Below are positions 19,423 to 29,739 of a DNA stretch of 64,000 nt, in pieces. How positions within the stretch are numbered: the first letter of the stretch is position 1; each line of letters starts with the position of its first letter. A program made the translations under genes and the position numbers. Source of the stretch: Thalassotalea insulae (GTDB taxonomy: Bacteria; Pseudomonadota; Gammaproteobacteria; Enterobacterales; Alteromonadaceae). Below the pieces are notes generated by a model that had not been told where the DNA came from, searched no databases, and saw only the letters and a program-made list of their open reading frames with translations. The stretch is taken from the NCBI RefSeq assembly GCF_030161395.1, contig NZ_BSST01000001.1:3968001-4032000 (forward strand). Direction: 5' to 3'.

Positions 19423-21375
19423 TTATTCTCTTAGCAAGTGTAAAAAGTGCATATGTTTTTGGTATTGATCAATAATGTCGTTAATGACTGCTGTTTCTGA
19501 CCAATCCATAATATCATAATCCTGCCCACCTTCTGACAAGTGTACTTCTGCACGGTAATAGCTTTCATTATCGTTATTTTCTTCAGCATTAAAATCCGGC
19601 TGAGTATGCTGCTTTTTATGAACGCCATAGATAAAATCTTGTTCATCACCGTGAAATACCGTTAAGACTATTCCGGTTGCAACAGTGGAAATCTCGGCTT
19701 TAATATCATTCACCTGATATTGTTCGATGATTTTTTCAAATGCTTTATTGACCCGGGTTTTAATAAAGATATCGACGTTTTTCTTATTTGGTGTCGCTAA
19801 AATATTATCTAATTTTTCCTGCCAGTTATCTGCATCGTCATTGTAATTAGTTGGTACGGTGTTAATTTGCAGGCTGTCTCGTTTTGCTGATTCAATACGC
19901 AGTGCTTTAATTAAACCAAAACAGGCAAGTAGCAGTACTATCGAAAAAGGCAGGGCGCTGGCAATAGTCATGGTTTGTAGTGCGTCCAGACCACCAATTA
20001 ACGTTAATACTCCGGCGACGACACCAACACAAATCGCCCAAAAAAGTCGTTGCCATAGTGGCGTATCGCTTCGACCATTTGAACATAACATGTCAATTAC
20101 CATAGCGCCTGAATCACAGGAGGTAACAAAAAATATCACTATCATAAGTAAAGACAATGCCGTTAGTGCGCTCGACCACGGAAAGCTTTCTAAAAAGACA
20201 AACAGACCAACCGCGGAATTTTGATTGATCATGACCGCTAATTTATCGATACCTAACTCAACTACCTGATAGATAGCAGCATTACCAAAGATCGTCATCC
20301 ATAGCAGGGTGAAAGCGGTAGGCACTATCATCACGCCAAAGACAAATTCACGTATGGTTCTGCCTTTTGAAATTCTGGCGATAAATAACCCGACAAATGG
20401 TGCCCATGCTAGCCACCAGCCCCAGTAAAATATGGTCCAGCCGCCAATCCAGTTTTTCTTTTCGTAGGCAAACAAATTAAAGGTATTGGAGACGATATCA
20501 GACAAGTAACCGCCGATATTTTGTACATAAGCTTTGAGTAAAAATACCGTAGGCCCTAATATGAAAATAAAGAGTAGCAGAGCGATAGCGAGCAGCATGT
20601 TGATTTCGGATAAAATTTTAATACCTTTATCCAAACCGGTTGCAACAGATATTGATGCCATTGCAGTAATTACCAACATGATCACTAGTTGATTTGACTG
20701 ACTGATGTCGATAGAAAATAGATAATTAAGGCCGGCGTTCACTTGAGTTGCTCCTAACCCTAATGACGTTGCAACACCAAACACCGTACCTACTACCGCA
20801 AAAATATCCACTAAATGTCCTGGCCAGCCGTAAATGCGATCACCAATAATAGGATGCAGTGCTGAACGTAAGGTCAGTGGCAATTGATGACGATAGCAAA
20901 AATACGCCAGAATTAACGCGACAATGGCATAAATCGCCCAGGCATGTAATCCCCAGTGGAAAAAAGTGATTTTCATCGCTTCTTTGATTGCTTCCAGTGA
21001 CCCTTTATCTGCGGTTGGCGGCGACAAATAGTGCATGATGGGTTCAGCAACGCCGAAAAACATCAAACCTATGCCCATACCTGCGGCAAATAGCATCGAG
21101 ATCCAAGTGGAGAGTTTATAGTCTGGCGTGGCGTGATCCGGTCCTAATTTAATTGAGCCGAATCTAGACATACTGAGGTAAATAACAAAGCCGAGAATAA
21201 TACCAACCGTTAATACATAAAACCAGCTGCCATTAGTGGTGATGCTTTCCTGAGCGCTAGAAAAAAACTTATTTACCACTTGTGGTGAATAAATAGAAAT
21301 CACTAACAAGGACACTATGATCAGTGTCGAGGTAAAAAATACTGAAGGATTAATTGTTGTGTTGATTTTTTTCAT
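19423..21375 (-). CDS. BCCT-family betaine/choline/carnitine transporter
   Basis: About 650 residues with twelve membrane helices. BCCT landmarks include GMGIGLMFFGVAEPIMHYLSPP, FHWGLHAWAIYA, WTIFYWGWWLAWAPFVGLFIARIS (the Trp-rich substrate site) and VTSCDSGAMVIDM. It takes up quaternary amines such as betaine or choline for osmoprotection, driven by Na+ or H+. The long C-terminal cytoplasmic tail (about 130 residues) resembles BetT-type osmosensing tails. Start set at MKKINTT; five codons upstream is an alternative ATG. Confidence 0.93.
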   Translation of the reverse strand: MKKINTTINPSVFFTSTLIIVSLLVISIYSPQVVNKFFSSAQESITTNGSWFYVLTVGIILGFVIYLSMSRFGSIKLGPDHATPDYKLSTWISMLFAAGMGIGLMFFGVAEPIMHYLSPPTADKGSLEAIKEAMKITFFHWGLHAWAIYAIVALILAYFCYRHQLPLTLRSALHPIIGDRIYGWPGHLVDIFAVVGTVFGVATSLGLGATQVNAGLNYLFSIDISQSNQLVIMLVITAMASISVATGLDKGIKILSEINMLLAIALLLFIFILGPTVFLLKAYVQNIGGYLSDIVSNTFNLFAYEKKNWIGGWTIFYWGWWLAWAPFVGLFIARISKGRTIREFVFGVMIVPTAFTLLWMTIFGNAAIYQVVELGIDKLAVMINQNSAVGLFVFLESFPWSSALTALSLLMIVIFFVTSCDSGAMVIDMLCSNGRSDTPLWQRLFWAICVGVVAGVLTLIGGLDALQTMTIASALPFSIVLLLACFGLIKALRIESAKRDSLQINTVPTNYNDDADNWQEKLDNILATPNKKNVDIFIKTRVNKAFEKIIEQYQVNDIKAEISTVATGIVLTVFHGDEQDFIYGVHKKQHTQPDFNAEENNDNESYYRAEVHLSEGGQDYDIMDWSETAVINDIIDQYQKHMHFLHLLRE

Positions 21376-21390
21376 TAAACATTCATACAT

Positions 21391-21834
21391 CTAAAAATTA
21401 GAGTTCATAGTATTATATCGTTAACTCACCAGTGAAAGGAAGAAAATGTGCGCTAGTTTGTGTTTGTTATTAGGTGTTTACTTTTGAATTAAATGTTATA
21501 ATACAAACTAATTAACTTTAATTTGATTATTAAAAATAACTAATATGATTGGTTAGAGTTGAAATTATAAGAACGTATTGAGCTGTTAAGTCTATTTTTT
21601 TGCAGTAATTTGTTTGCTATTTATTTGAAGATAATGCGTTTTTGCATGACACTTTAGAATATTGTAGGGCCGAGGTGATAGTTGAGCGTCGCAGCAATGC
21701 GATTTAAAGCAAGCCATAGCGTATTAGAAATACCAAACAAATGTTATTTGCAAGCGTGAGCACAAAACAACACTCAAGTAATAAACACGCATACGTTCTA
21801 GGTAACAAAACAAAAACTGTTCAATGGGAGAACT
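21391..21834. other. 444-bp gene-free gap between divergent BCCT and TonB receptor genes
   Basis: The gap is A/T-rich and must hold both promoters. A TATAAC-like -10 for the minus-strand BCCT gene is plausible near 21495-21505. I see no known riboswitch, no clear operator and no ORF. Confidence 0.4.
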
Positions 21835-24234
21835 ATGTTTCAACGCAAGGCCATTACATGTGCCGTACTTTCCGCTCTGGGATTATCCACTTCTTTATCT
21901 GTTTATGCTGATACTAAAGAATTAGAAGTTATTGAAGTAACAGCAACGAAAAGAACGCAAAATATTCAATCAACGCCAGTTGCTGTGCAGGCGATGAGTG
22001 ATGAAGATCTTAAAGATAATAATATAGGCAATTTTGACGATTTTGTTCGTTATATGCCTAATGTTACTGTTGGTGGACGAGGGCCAGGACAGGCTGATGT
22101 TTTTATTCGTGGTATGGCTATTCAACCGATCACTGTGATGTTATCTGGCGCTCAAGGAACAAGCCCAAATGTTGCTTTATATATAGATGAACAACCGGTA
22201 ACGGCACCAGGTCGTAACCTGGATGTTTACGCTACAGATTTAGAACGTATCGAAGTATTGCCGGGGCCACAAGGAACCTTGTTTGGTGCTAGCTCACAGG
22301 CTGGTACGGTACGTTATATTACTAAAAAGCCAGATCTTTCTGGTTTTGAAGCAGGCTTTACCTCTGGCTTATCTTCGACCAAATCAGGAGAAATGAGCAA
22401 CAATGTAGAAGCTTACATCAACTTACCACTAACAAATGATATTGCTTTTAGAGCGGCGATGTACAGTGTTCATAAAGGTGGTTATATTGATAATGTCTAT
22501 GGTGAATTTACTTTAGACCCAAGCATTAATCACAATGTTGCAGACAGTGTGAAAGGTTTACCAAGTGATACGGTTTATCATACGGCAAATAATACTGACC
22601 TAGTGGAAAAAGACTTTAATGACAGCTTTTATACTGGCGGTCGTTTTGGCCTTAAATATGAGATCAACGAAAGTTGGGAATTGTTAGTTCAGCATACTCA
22701 ACAAGAATTAGGTGCTGATGGGGTCTTTGATTACGATCCTGAATTGGGTGAGTTAGAAGTTCAGCGTTATTTCCCAGATAAGTTAAGAGATGAATTTGGT
22801 CAGACATCCTGGACGGTAAAAGGCTTTATTGATGAGCTTGAAATTGTTTATACCGGCGCATTTTTAGATCGTGAAGTTGAGCAGTCTATTGACTATACCG
22901 GTTATAACAACAGCGGTGGTTATATTCCTTGGTACACCTGTAGTTATGCGTCAGAACAAGTGAGCTATCGTGAATGTTTAGATCCGACTAAAGGTTTTAA
23001 AGGTCAGCAAGAACAACAGCGTAGTACCCATGAGTTTCGTGTCGCGACCGACGCCAATGAAAAATTACGCTTTATTGGTGGTGTGTTCTATGATGATTTT
23101 GACATCAAAACGCAAGATGATTATGTTTATGTTGCCACACCTGAATTAGGTTTTGCGCCGAATGCGCCAATTTCCACGGCAAATAGTATCAATCCGAATG
23201 CACGTCCATCGGGTGTTGCATTCTTTAACGATATCACCCGAACGGAAGAACAAATCGCGCTTTTTGGTGAGTTATCTTATGATTTAACAGATTCATTAAC
23301 CTTAACTGGTGGCTTACGTTGGTATGAGATTGAATCTGATTTCACTGGGTCTTCAAACTTTGCTCAAACCGGCGTTGATGGCGATAGTGGTCGTGATTAT
23401 GATGCATCAGGTGGTCATTCAAAAGAGCCATTAAAAACCGATGATGTTATCACTAAAATCAACCTGAGCTATCAGGCAAACGATGATGTCTTATTATATG
23501 CGACATATTCCGAAGGTTTCAGACCTGGTGGCTTTAACCGTGGTGGTGGAATTCCTTCGGCAAATCCAGAATTTCCAGACGTTGAAGTGACTTATGATAC
23601 CGATGATGTCACCAACTATGAGTTTGGTTGGAAAGCAATGTTAATGGATAACTCATTACGCTTTAATGGTAATGTTTATTTTATCGAATGGGATAGCATG
23701 CAGGTATCACGTTTTGATCCGGTTAATGTTTCTATTTTGACTTTTATTGAAAATGCGGCAGATTCTGAGATCAAAGGCTTTGAAGGTGACATCACCTGGC
23801 AGGCAACTGATAATTTAACGTTATACGGCGCGTTTTCATACAATGAAACTGAATTAACGGCGTTAAAAGCTGAAGTGATTGAAATGGCTCCTATTGGCAG
23901 TACTTTGCCATTAACGCCTGAGTTTCAAGGAAACCTTCGCGCACGTTATGACTGGGAAGTTGGCGAGTATTACGCTAACTGGCAGTTAGCGGCTCAATAT
24001 GCCGGTAGCTCGTACAGTTCAATTGTTGCCAGTGAGCGTCAAAAACAAGATAGCTACAGTTTATTAAATGCTTCAATCGGAATTGAAAAAGACAGCTGGT
24101 CCGCGAAATTTTATATTGATAACTTAACGGATAAGCGCGCTGAATTATTTATTAATAATCAGGATGATATTCCGCGAGTCACGACAAATAGACCGCGAAC
24201 GATTGGCTTATCTTTTAGCTACAGTTATTATTAA
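21835..24234 (+). CDS. TonB-dependent outer-membrane receptor
   Basis: A 799-residue receptor with a signal peptide ending near VYADT, a TonB-box-like stretch (ELEVIEVTATKR), a plug domain (SIPV-like block QSTPVAVQAMSDEDL, RIEVLPGPQGTLFGASSQAGTVRYITKKP) and a long beta-barrel ending in FSYSYY with the C-terminal aromatic residue. Such receptors import siderophores, glycans or other large nutrients using TonB energy. The plug is of the type found in Alteromonadales and sphingomonad receptors, not a clear siderophore class. GGGAG precedes the ATG. A TPR-sulfotransferase follows. Confidence 0.93.
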   Translation: MFQRKAITCAVLSALGLSTSLSVYADTKELEVIEVTATKRTQNIQSTPVAVQAMSDEDLKDNNIGNFDDFVRYMPNVTVGGRGPGQADVFIRGMAIQPITVMLSGAQGTSPNVALYIDEQPVTAPGRNLDVYATDLERIEVLPGPQGTLFGASSQAGTVRYITKKPDLSGFEAGFTSGLSSTKSGEMSNNVEAYINLPLTNDIAFRAAMYSVHKGGYIDNVYGEFTLDPSINHNVADSVKGLPSDTVYHTANNTDLVEKDFNDSFYTGGRFGLKYEINESWELLVQHTQQELGADGVFDYDPELGELEVQRYFPDKLRDEFGQTSWTVKGFIDELEIVYTGAFLDREVEQSIDYTGYNNSGGYIPWYTCSYASEQVSYRECLDPTKGFKGQQEQQRSTHEFRVATDANEKLRFIGGVFYDDFDIKTQDDYVYVATPELGFAPNAPISTANSINPNARPSGVAFFNDITRTEEQIALFGELSYDLTDSLTLTGGLRWYEIESDFTGSSNFAQTGVDGDSGRDYDASGGHSKEPLKTDDVITKINLSYQANDDVLLYATYSEGFRPGGFNRGGGIPSANPEFPDVEVTYDTDDVTNYEFGWKAMLMDNSLRFNGNVYFIEWDSMQVSRFDPVNVSILTFIENAADSEIKGFEGDITWQATDNLTLYGAFSYNETELTALKAEVIEMAPIGSTLPLTPEFQGNLRARYDWEVGEYYANWQLAAQYAGSSYSSIVASERQKQDSYSLLNASIGIEKDSWSAKFYIDNLTDKRAELFINNQDDIPRVTTNRPRTIGLSFSYSYY

Positions 24235-24251
24235 TCAACATTAGTTAACCT

Positions 24252-24276
24252 AAAGTCCCGCTCAGCGGGACTTTTT
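24252..24276 (+). terminator. Rho-independent terminator after the TonB receptor
   Basis: AAAGTCCCGCT and AGCGGGACTTT form a tight hairpin followed by T. It lies directly before the TPR-sulfotransferase start, so that gene is reached by read-through or has its own promoter. Confidence 0.85.
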
Positions 24277-24284
24277 AATTGTCT

Positions 24285-26231
24285 ATGCACACAGCAAATA
24301 TTTCCACTATTCAGCGATATGTCCAACAAGGGCAGTTTAAATCGGCACTTGAGCTCGCTCAGCAGCTATTAGTACAACACAGTGATAATAGCGATGCCTT
24401 GTATTTAGCGGCAGTGAGTTGTCGTTATTTAACTGACTATGAGCAAGCGATTTCATATTTAGAACGATTAATTATGCTATCACCTGGTTATGGCCGGGGT
24501 TATCAGGAGTTGGCACATGTTTATCGCGCGCTCAATGACCAACAAAAAGCATTGGAATATTACCTTAAAGCGGTGAAATGCAATCCGTCCCTTTATGCTA
24601 GCTGGTTAGGAGTTAAAGAGTTTAGCCAGGATCAGGAACAATTAAGCACAGCGACGAATAATCTCGATTACTTAAAAACGCTGCCGAAAGAGTTGATCAG
24701 TGTCAGCAGTTTTATTGCAGAAGATAAACTCGATAAAGCGGAAAAGTTATGTCGGCATTTTTTAATGAAACAGCCAAAACATGTTGAAGCGATGCGATTA
24801 TTAGCGAAAATTGCCGAGCAACACCATGTGCTCGATGATGCCGAATTCTTATTAAAAACCTGTTACCAATTAGCACCGAATAATCGCTGGGTGCAATTTG
24901 ACTATATTAATGTCTTACACCGACGTCAGAAGTTTGAACTGGCGTACCAGAAAGCACTCGCGCTATCTGAATCACTGCCGGATGATTACACTAGCTTGTT
25001 AACCTTGGCAAATCAGGAAGCGGCGATTGGTCAATATGACAGCGCGCTTGAGCACTATCAATATCTAATGGCTCAGGATCGCAAAAATCCGGTTGTGCCA
25101 TTATTAATGGGTCATGTCTATAAAACTATCGGCGATCAGGGTAAAGCGATCGACAGTTATCTGGCGGCAATAACTGCTGATAACGGATTAGCCGATGCGT
25201 ATTGGAGTTTAGCCAATTTAAAAACTTACAGCTTTGTGCCAGAGATGATCGAGAAAATGCAGCACGTTGTTAAACAACCTGCCGTAACGCAAGATGATCA
25301 GGTACAACTACATTTTGCTTTGGGTAAGGCCTTTGAAAATCTCAAACAGTTTGAACAATCATTTTTTCATTATCAGCAAGGCAATACAATTAAACGTCAG
25401 TTAATTAACTATGATGCTGGGGTAATGAAACATAACTTTGATTTACAACAAGCATTTTTTAGCGCTGAGCGAGCACAAAAATTAAAGGCGTCAGGGCATA
25501 AGGCAAATGATGCTATTTTCATTTTAGGTTTGCCGCGTACCGGTTCAACCTTAGTCGAGCAAATATTATCTTCACATTCGCAAATCGACGGTACCTTAGA
25601 ATTGCCTCAAATATTATCTTATGTTCAGGAACTTAATGGTCGTAAATTTAAGCACAGCGATGCTCGCTACCCCAAGATATTAGCTGAGCTTTCCGAAAAG
25701 GATATAGCCGATTTTGGTGCGCGTTATTTAGCTGAAACTCAGGTTTATCGACAAGGTGCACCTTACTTTATTGATAAAATGCCGAATAACTTCAGACATA
25801 TTGGGCTGATTAAATCGATTTTACCTAATGCTAAGATCATTGATACCCGGCGTGAACCTTTATCTTGCTGTTTCAGTGTTTTTAAGCAATTGTTTGCTGA
25901 AGGTCAGGAGTTTAGTTATTCATTTGCTGATATTGCCGCTTATTATCAAGGTTATCAGTCATTAATGGAGCACTGGCATCAGGTATATCCAGGCGAGATT
26001 TTTACCGTGAATTACGAAACGCTAGTCGCTGAATCTGAGCAAACCATTAGAGATATATTCACTTACCTTGAATTACCGGTGGAAGCGAGTTGTTTTGAAT
26101 TTTATAAAACGGATAGAGCGGTACGTACCGCAAGTTCAGAGCAAGTAAGACAGCCGATTAATAGAAAAGGGCTGGAGCAGTGGCAGCACTTTGCCCCCTA
26201 TCTTGATGAGTTAAAAGCTTTACTCGCCTAA
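24285..26231 (+). CDS. TPR-repeat protein with C-terminal sulfotransferase domain
   Basis: About 648 residues. The first ~380 form tetratricopeptide repeats (for example YLAAVSCRYLTDYEQAISYLERL, GYQELAHVYRALNDQQKALEYYLKA). The C-terminal ~270 form a sulfotransferase with the 5'-PSB loop IFILGLPRTGSTLVEQILSSH and later DTRREPLSCCFSVFKQLF, which fits the 3'-PAPS site. It should move sulfate from PAPS to an unknown acceptor. Such genes often lie beside TonB receptors in marine gammaproteobacteria. There is no clear ribosome site; TTG at 24279 is an alternative start. Confidence 0.87.
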   Translation: MHTANISTIQRYVQQGQFKSALELAQQLLVQHSDNSDALYLAAVSCRYLTDYEQAISYLERLIMLSPGYGRGYQELAHVYRALNDQQKALEYYLKAVKCNPSLYASWLGVKEFSQDQEQLSTATNNLDYLKTLPKELISVSSFIAEDKLDKAEKLCRHFLMKQPKHVEAMRLLAKIAEQHHVLDDAEFLLKTCYQLAPNNRWVQFDYINVLHRRQKFELAYQKALALSESLPDDYTSLLTLANQEAAIGQYDSALEHYQYLMAQDRKNPVVPLLMGHVYKTIGDQGKAIDSYLAAITADNGLADAYWSLANLKTYSFVPEMIEKMQHVVKQPAVTQDDQVQLHFALGKAFENLKQFEQSFFHYQQGNTIKRQLINYDAGVMKHNFDLQQAFFSAERAQKLKASGHKANDAIFILGLPRTGSTLVEQILSSHSQIDGTLELPQILSYVQELNGRKFKHSDARYPKILAELSEKDIADFGARYLAETQVYRQGAPYFIDKMPNNFRHIGLIKSILPNAKIIDTRREPLSCCFSVFKQLFAEGQEFSYSFADIAAYYQGYQSLMEHWHQVYPGEIFTVNYETLVAESEQTIRDIFTYLELPVEASCFEFYKTDRAVRTASSEQVRQPINRKGLEQWQHFAPYLDELKALLA

Positions 26232-26257
26232 GGGCAGTTGTGATTGTTAAGCTTTGA

Positions 26258-27076
26258 TTAATTTATTGGTTCGGATGGCCATGATTGGTTTTCACTATTA
26301 GGAATGTAATAGCTCAGCGGATGCAATTGCTTTAATTTAGCAAAGCCTTTGTTAAATTGATCTCTTAAATATTTTCCTTGTGGGTGCCGTTTAGAAAATA
26401 GCAAATAGGCTAAGTGGGTAAGAAACGGGCTAGGGTGGGTAGTAATAAGATCCACTGCTTCTTTACTATAGAGCTTATTTAATTGATACCAGCCTGCATT
26501 CGTTGCCGGATAAATATCGATATGTCCTGCCATTAGCATATGCCAGTTTTGTTCGTCTCTGCTGACCCAGTTTACGTTCAGGACGTTTTTATCTGCCAGA
26601 TCATGAAACTCTTTGGTGTAGGAGTAACTGAGTGTCGCGCCTATTTTAAAACGGGATAAATCGATTAGCTTTTGCCAATTGACCCGAGTAGACTTCAAAT
26701 GAAAAAGAAACCATTGTTCTTGGAATAAAGGGTCACTGAAATAGAATGAATCTAATCGTTCTTGTGTTTTTCCGTAATACATAATAACGGGGTTGTTACC
26801 CAGTCTGACCATACGTATCCCTCTTGCCCAAGGGCGAAAAGTAAACGTGGTTTTAATATCTGCCAGCGCAAAAGCGTCAGAGACCAAACGCGCAACGTAG
26901 CCATTATCGGGTGCTTGCTGGCTGATCGCTGGCGGGTATTCACCGGTAATAATTTCAATGCTCGTTAATTTTTGCTCTGCTGCCTGGCAGAATAAACACC
27001 ATGACATGCTAACTATGAACAGCGCTAATAGCTTTGGGCGTTGTTTTTTAGTATGGAGTGGATCGTTATTTGTCAT
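26258..27076 (-). CDS. Periplasmic solute-binding protein, family 3-like
   Basis: A 272-residue protein with a signal peptide (LLALFIVSMSWCLFCQAAEQ) and the ABC-type amino-acid-binding fold: EIITGEYPPAISQQ, LVSDAFALADI, PWARGIRMVRLG and QEQWFLFHLKS. It lacks nearby permease or ATPase genes, so it may be an orphan sensor-type binding protein, as is common in Alteromonadales. The ligand is unknown. Confidence 0.8.
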   Translation of the reverse strand: MTNNDPLHTKKQRPKLLALFIVSMSWCLFCQAAEQKLTSIEIITGEYPPAISQQAPDNGYVARLVSDAFALADIKTTFTFRPWARGIRMVRLGNNPVIMYYGKTQERLDSFYFSDPLFQEQWFLFHLKSTRVNWQKLIDLSRFKIGATLSYSYTKEFHDLADKNVLNVNWVSRDEQNWHMLMAGHIDIYPATNAGWYQLNKLYSKEAVDLITTHPSPFLTHLAYLLFSKRHPQGKYLRDQFNKGFAKLKQLHPLSYYIPNSENQSWPSEPIN

Positions 27077-27251
27077 TATTATATTGCCTGACTAGTAGGG
27101 TAGTTATCTGGTCGAAATTTTCTGCCAGCATCTTATAGTTATAGCCCAGAAATGTCGAAAATATCCAATAATTATCATTAAGTGTCATTTATTCTGCTAA
27201 TCGTCCTGAGTGTTATTACTCAGTTAACTAATGTTTTAACAGGAGAATCAA

Positions 27252-27713
27252 ATGAAAGCACGATTAAATTATGTTGAATTAGCACCGAAAGCATTGGAAA
27301 TTTTACTCGCACAGGAGAGTTATTTAAAAACTGAGTTTATTGATGGTTTACCTATGACGGTCGGTTTATGGGAACTAGTTAAAATGCGTGTTTCACAAAT
27401 TAATCAATGCGCATTCTGTCTTGATATGCACTATCATGAAGCCGTGCAGCAGGGAGTTAGTGTAGAAAAATTATATGGACTTAACGCCTGGCGTGATATG
27501 CCGTTTTATTCACAAGCTGAATCTGTTGCTTTAGCATGGGCTGAGTCGCTAACTGCCGGTGAGCGAATTGATGAGCAAAGATATCAAGAAGCACTATCTG
27601 TTTTTGGTGATAAAGGGCTGATCAATTTGACAATAGCCGTTAATGCGATCAATAGTTGGAATCGTTTTGCCAAAATCTTTAAACCTGAAATTGGCAGTTA
27701 TAAACCTAATTGA
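27252..27713 (+). CDS. Carboxymuconolactone decarboxylase/AhpD-family protein
   Basis: A 153-residue all-helical protein with the AhpD core: VGLWELVKMRVSQINQCAFCLDMHYHEA, in which CAFC plus the following His is the redox motif. Such proteins are peroxide or other thiol reductants. AGGAG lies before the ATG. The next gene, an AraC-type regulator, starts directly after its stop, so the two form an operon and probably one function. Confidence 0.9.
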   Translation: MKARLNYVELAPKALEILLAQESYLKTEFIDGLPMTVGLWELVKMRVSQINQCAFCLDMHYHEAVQQGVSVEKLYGLNAWRDMPFYSQAESVALAWAESLTAGERIDEQRYQEALSVFGDKGLINLTIAVNAINSWNRFAKIFKPEIGSYKPN

Positions 27714-27725
27714 TTGGATGGTAAT

Positions 27726-28499
27726 GTGGCAACGCCGTTAAACTTTCACTTATTTCAACCGAAAGGAAAGTTATCTCCGTACCTTCAGGGAATATGGTCA
27801 GCTTCTGTGCCTCAATGGGCATCAGAGGCTGTGTGTCGCACCTTATTAAGTGATGCCTGCTCTGGCATCACTTTTGTCTTAGCTGGTAAAGTGAAGTTTG
27901 GTGACGCTTTCTATTCCCAAGGTGTCGTCATTTCGCCAACCAGTAAAGAAGCGCAAACCTTGATTTTATCTCCTGGTACTGTTTTAGCTGGTATCAGGTT
28001 TCACTCCGGCATAGGATTTGGCTTATTAGGTCAACATTTTAGTCAGCCACAGTCTATTCAGGCGCTTGAACATTTATCAGAAGCGCTCAATCAACTGTAT
28101 CTTGCGCTGTTGCACACGCAGCTTCATTATAGCCGGATCTATCAGCTTTATCTGTGGTGCAGTGACGCAGTGAATGATATTCAGTTGAGACCAATATCAC
28201 TAACAGTTGCACTAAATAAGATAAAAACCTGCGATACTTTAGCCGCTCTTTCACAGCAATTAACTATTGGGCAACGTCAGTTGGAGCGGCAATTTAAACA
28301 GTGGGTGGATATTACACCAAAACATTATCAGCGGATATGGCGAGTTAAAGAGACGCTTGAATATTTGAAACATAATACGGATGCGAACCTGGCTGCGTTA
28401 GCGCTTGAATACGGTTATAACGATCAAGCGCATATGTATCGAGAGATCAAGTTGATTGCCAAGGTAACGCCTAAAGCGTTTACTAAGCGTTACCTTTAA
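27726..28499 (+). CDS. AraC-family transcriptional regulator
   Basis: About 257 residues. The N-terminal half is a sensing domain of the kind seen in AraC regulators with a YSP-like region (FQPKGKLSPYLQGIWSASVP). The C-terminal half has two helix-turn-helix motifs ending GYNDQAHMYREIKLIAKVTPKAFTKRYL. GTG at 27726 is favoured because GGATGG precedes it; TTG at 27714 directly after the previous stop is the alternative. It probably controls the AhpD-like gene it is fused to in an operon. Confidence 0.85.
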   Translation: MATPLNFHLFQPKGKLSPYLQGIWSASVPQWASEAVCRTLLSDACSGITFVLAGKVKFGDAFYSQGVVISPTSKEAQTLILSPGTVLAGIRFHSGIGFGLLGQHFSQPQSIQALEHLSEALNQLYLALLHTQLHYSRIYQLYLWCSDAVNDIQLRPISLTVALNKIKTCDTLAALSQQLTIGQRQLERQFKQWVDITPKHYQRIWRVKETLEYLKHNTDANLAALALEYGYNDQAHMYREIKLIAKVTPKAFTKRYL

Positions 28500-28523
28500 T
28501 TTTTTACTTTCTTTATCCAAAGC

Positions 28524-29651
28524 TTAAACAATTCGTTCAATAAACCAATAGCTACCGGTTAACGCGATTACGGCACTTAGTGGAATAACAATACGCTGTC
28601 TATACCAGGGGCGGTGATAAAACCATGACAATAAACCAAAGGCTAGTGCAACAACGGTTAACTGACCGATTTCTACACCAAGATTAAAGGCAACGAGGCT
28701 GGTAATAAACTGCGCTGGCTGTAACCCTAATTCTAATAATACCGAGGCAAAACCTAAGCCGTGTAATAAGCCAAAGACAAAAATCAAAGGTAGTCGCCAG
28801 TGGGTAAGTTTTTGCTGAAAAATATTTTCTATTGCAACATAAGCAATTGATAACGCGATTATAGGTTCAACGATATTGGCGGGAAGGTTAACAATGCCAA
28901 AAATACCTAAAGCTAAAGTGATGGTATGTGCGATGGTAAAGGCACTGATTTGCCAAAGCAGGCTTGACGCTTTTTTTGCTAACAGAAATAACGCCAAGAC
29001 AAATAAAATATGATCTAAACCTTTCGGTAAAATATGAACATAGCCTTGATAGAGATAAGTCATCGCAGTTTGCCACTGTGACAGGGCTTGTTCAGTCTGG
29101 TCGTCTTGTTTTAGTACAATCGGCGTGCTAACGGTATTCATGCTGACCAGACTTTTACTGGGCCTAGCAACGGTTAAAATGACATCACCAAGTGCAGGAG
29201 CAAAACGTATGGCAATGTGTTCGGTATTTTTTGGAATGCGCCCTGAGGTGGTCAGCGGTAAAATAAAGCCATTAAGCCTTGAACTATTTGATAACAGCGA
29301 TCTTACTTCACCTAAGGTTAAACCGTGAAACTCGGGTAGTGGCGTTGACTGACCATTGACTAATAGTATGCTGTTACTTTGAATATCCTGTTTTATCGCT
29401 GCTAGCAGTTGTTTTAGCTCGCTGAGCGATAAAGCGGTGAGTTCTGTTGTTAATTCTGCATCTGTGCCTTGAAAGTCTAACGCCGCTTTTGCTAGATGCA
29501 GGGTATCAAACTCAATTGTTAATTGATAAACCTGTTGATCTAAAATATTGAGTTTAGCAAAGCTTTTGTCGACATTATGAGCTTCACTTAAACAACAAAC
29601 ACTGAAAAAAAGATAAACACTCAGCAAGCACTTTTTGGCAAAAGATGACAT
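28524..29651 (-). CDS. HupE/UreJ-family membrane protein
   Basis: A 375-residue protein with a signal peptide, an N-terminal soluble domain of about 180 residues and a C-terminal HupE/UreJ_2 membrane domain with about six helices (YLYQGYVHILPKGLDHILFVLALFLL, GLLHGLGFASVLLELG). HupE/UreJ proteins are thought to carry nickel, but members with this N-terminal extension often have no link to urease or hydrogenase, and none is visible here. Conserved HILPKGLDHI and HGLGFA histidines are present. Confidence 0.85.
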   Translation of the reverse strand: MSSFAKKCLLSVYLFFSVCCLSEAHNVDKSFAKLNILDQQVYQLTIEFDTLHLAKAALDFQGTDAELTTELTALSLSELKQLLAAIKQDIQSNSILLVNGQSTPLPEFHGLTLGEVRSLLSNSSRLNGFILPLTTSGRIPKNTEHIAIRFAPALGDVILTVARPSKSLVSMNTVSTPIVLKQDDQTEQALSQWQTAMTYLYQGYVHILPKGLDHILFVLALFLLAKKASSLLWQISAFTIAHTITLALGIFGIVNLPANIVEPIIALSIAYVAIENIFQQKLTHWRLPLIFVFGLLHGLGFASVLLELGLQPAQFITSLVAFNLGVEIGQLTVVALAFGLLSWFYHRPWYRQRIVIPLSAVIALTGSYWFIERIV

Positions 29652-29670
29652 GATTTTATACCGGAAATAA

Positions 29671-29698
29671 AAAAAGCCGATGGTATCACCGGCTTTTT
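29671..29698 (-). terminator. Rho-independent terminator before hupE-like gene, after leucine dehydrogenase region
   Basis: AAAAAGCCG (29671) pairs with CGGCTTTTT (29690), nine pairs with a ten-base loop and T/A tracts on both sides. Read on the minus strand it ends transcripts from the leucine dehydrogenase gene. Confidence 0.85.
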
Positions 29699-29739
29699 AT
29701 TTTATGAAGATTTATTCGTTCAGCTAACTATATTTGGCG

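Noticed and set aside
21391..21834. Riboswitch before the TonB receptor gene
   Set aside because: No cobalamin, TPP or other conserved box was recognised in this gap.
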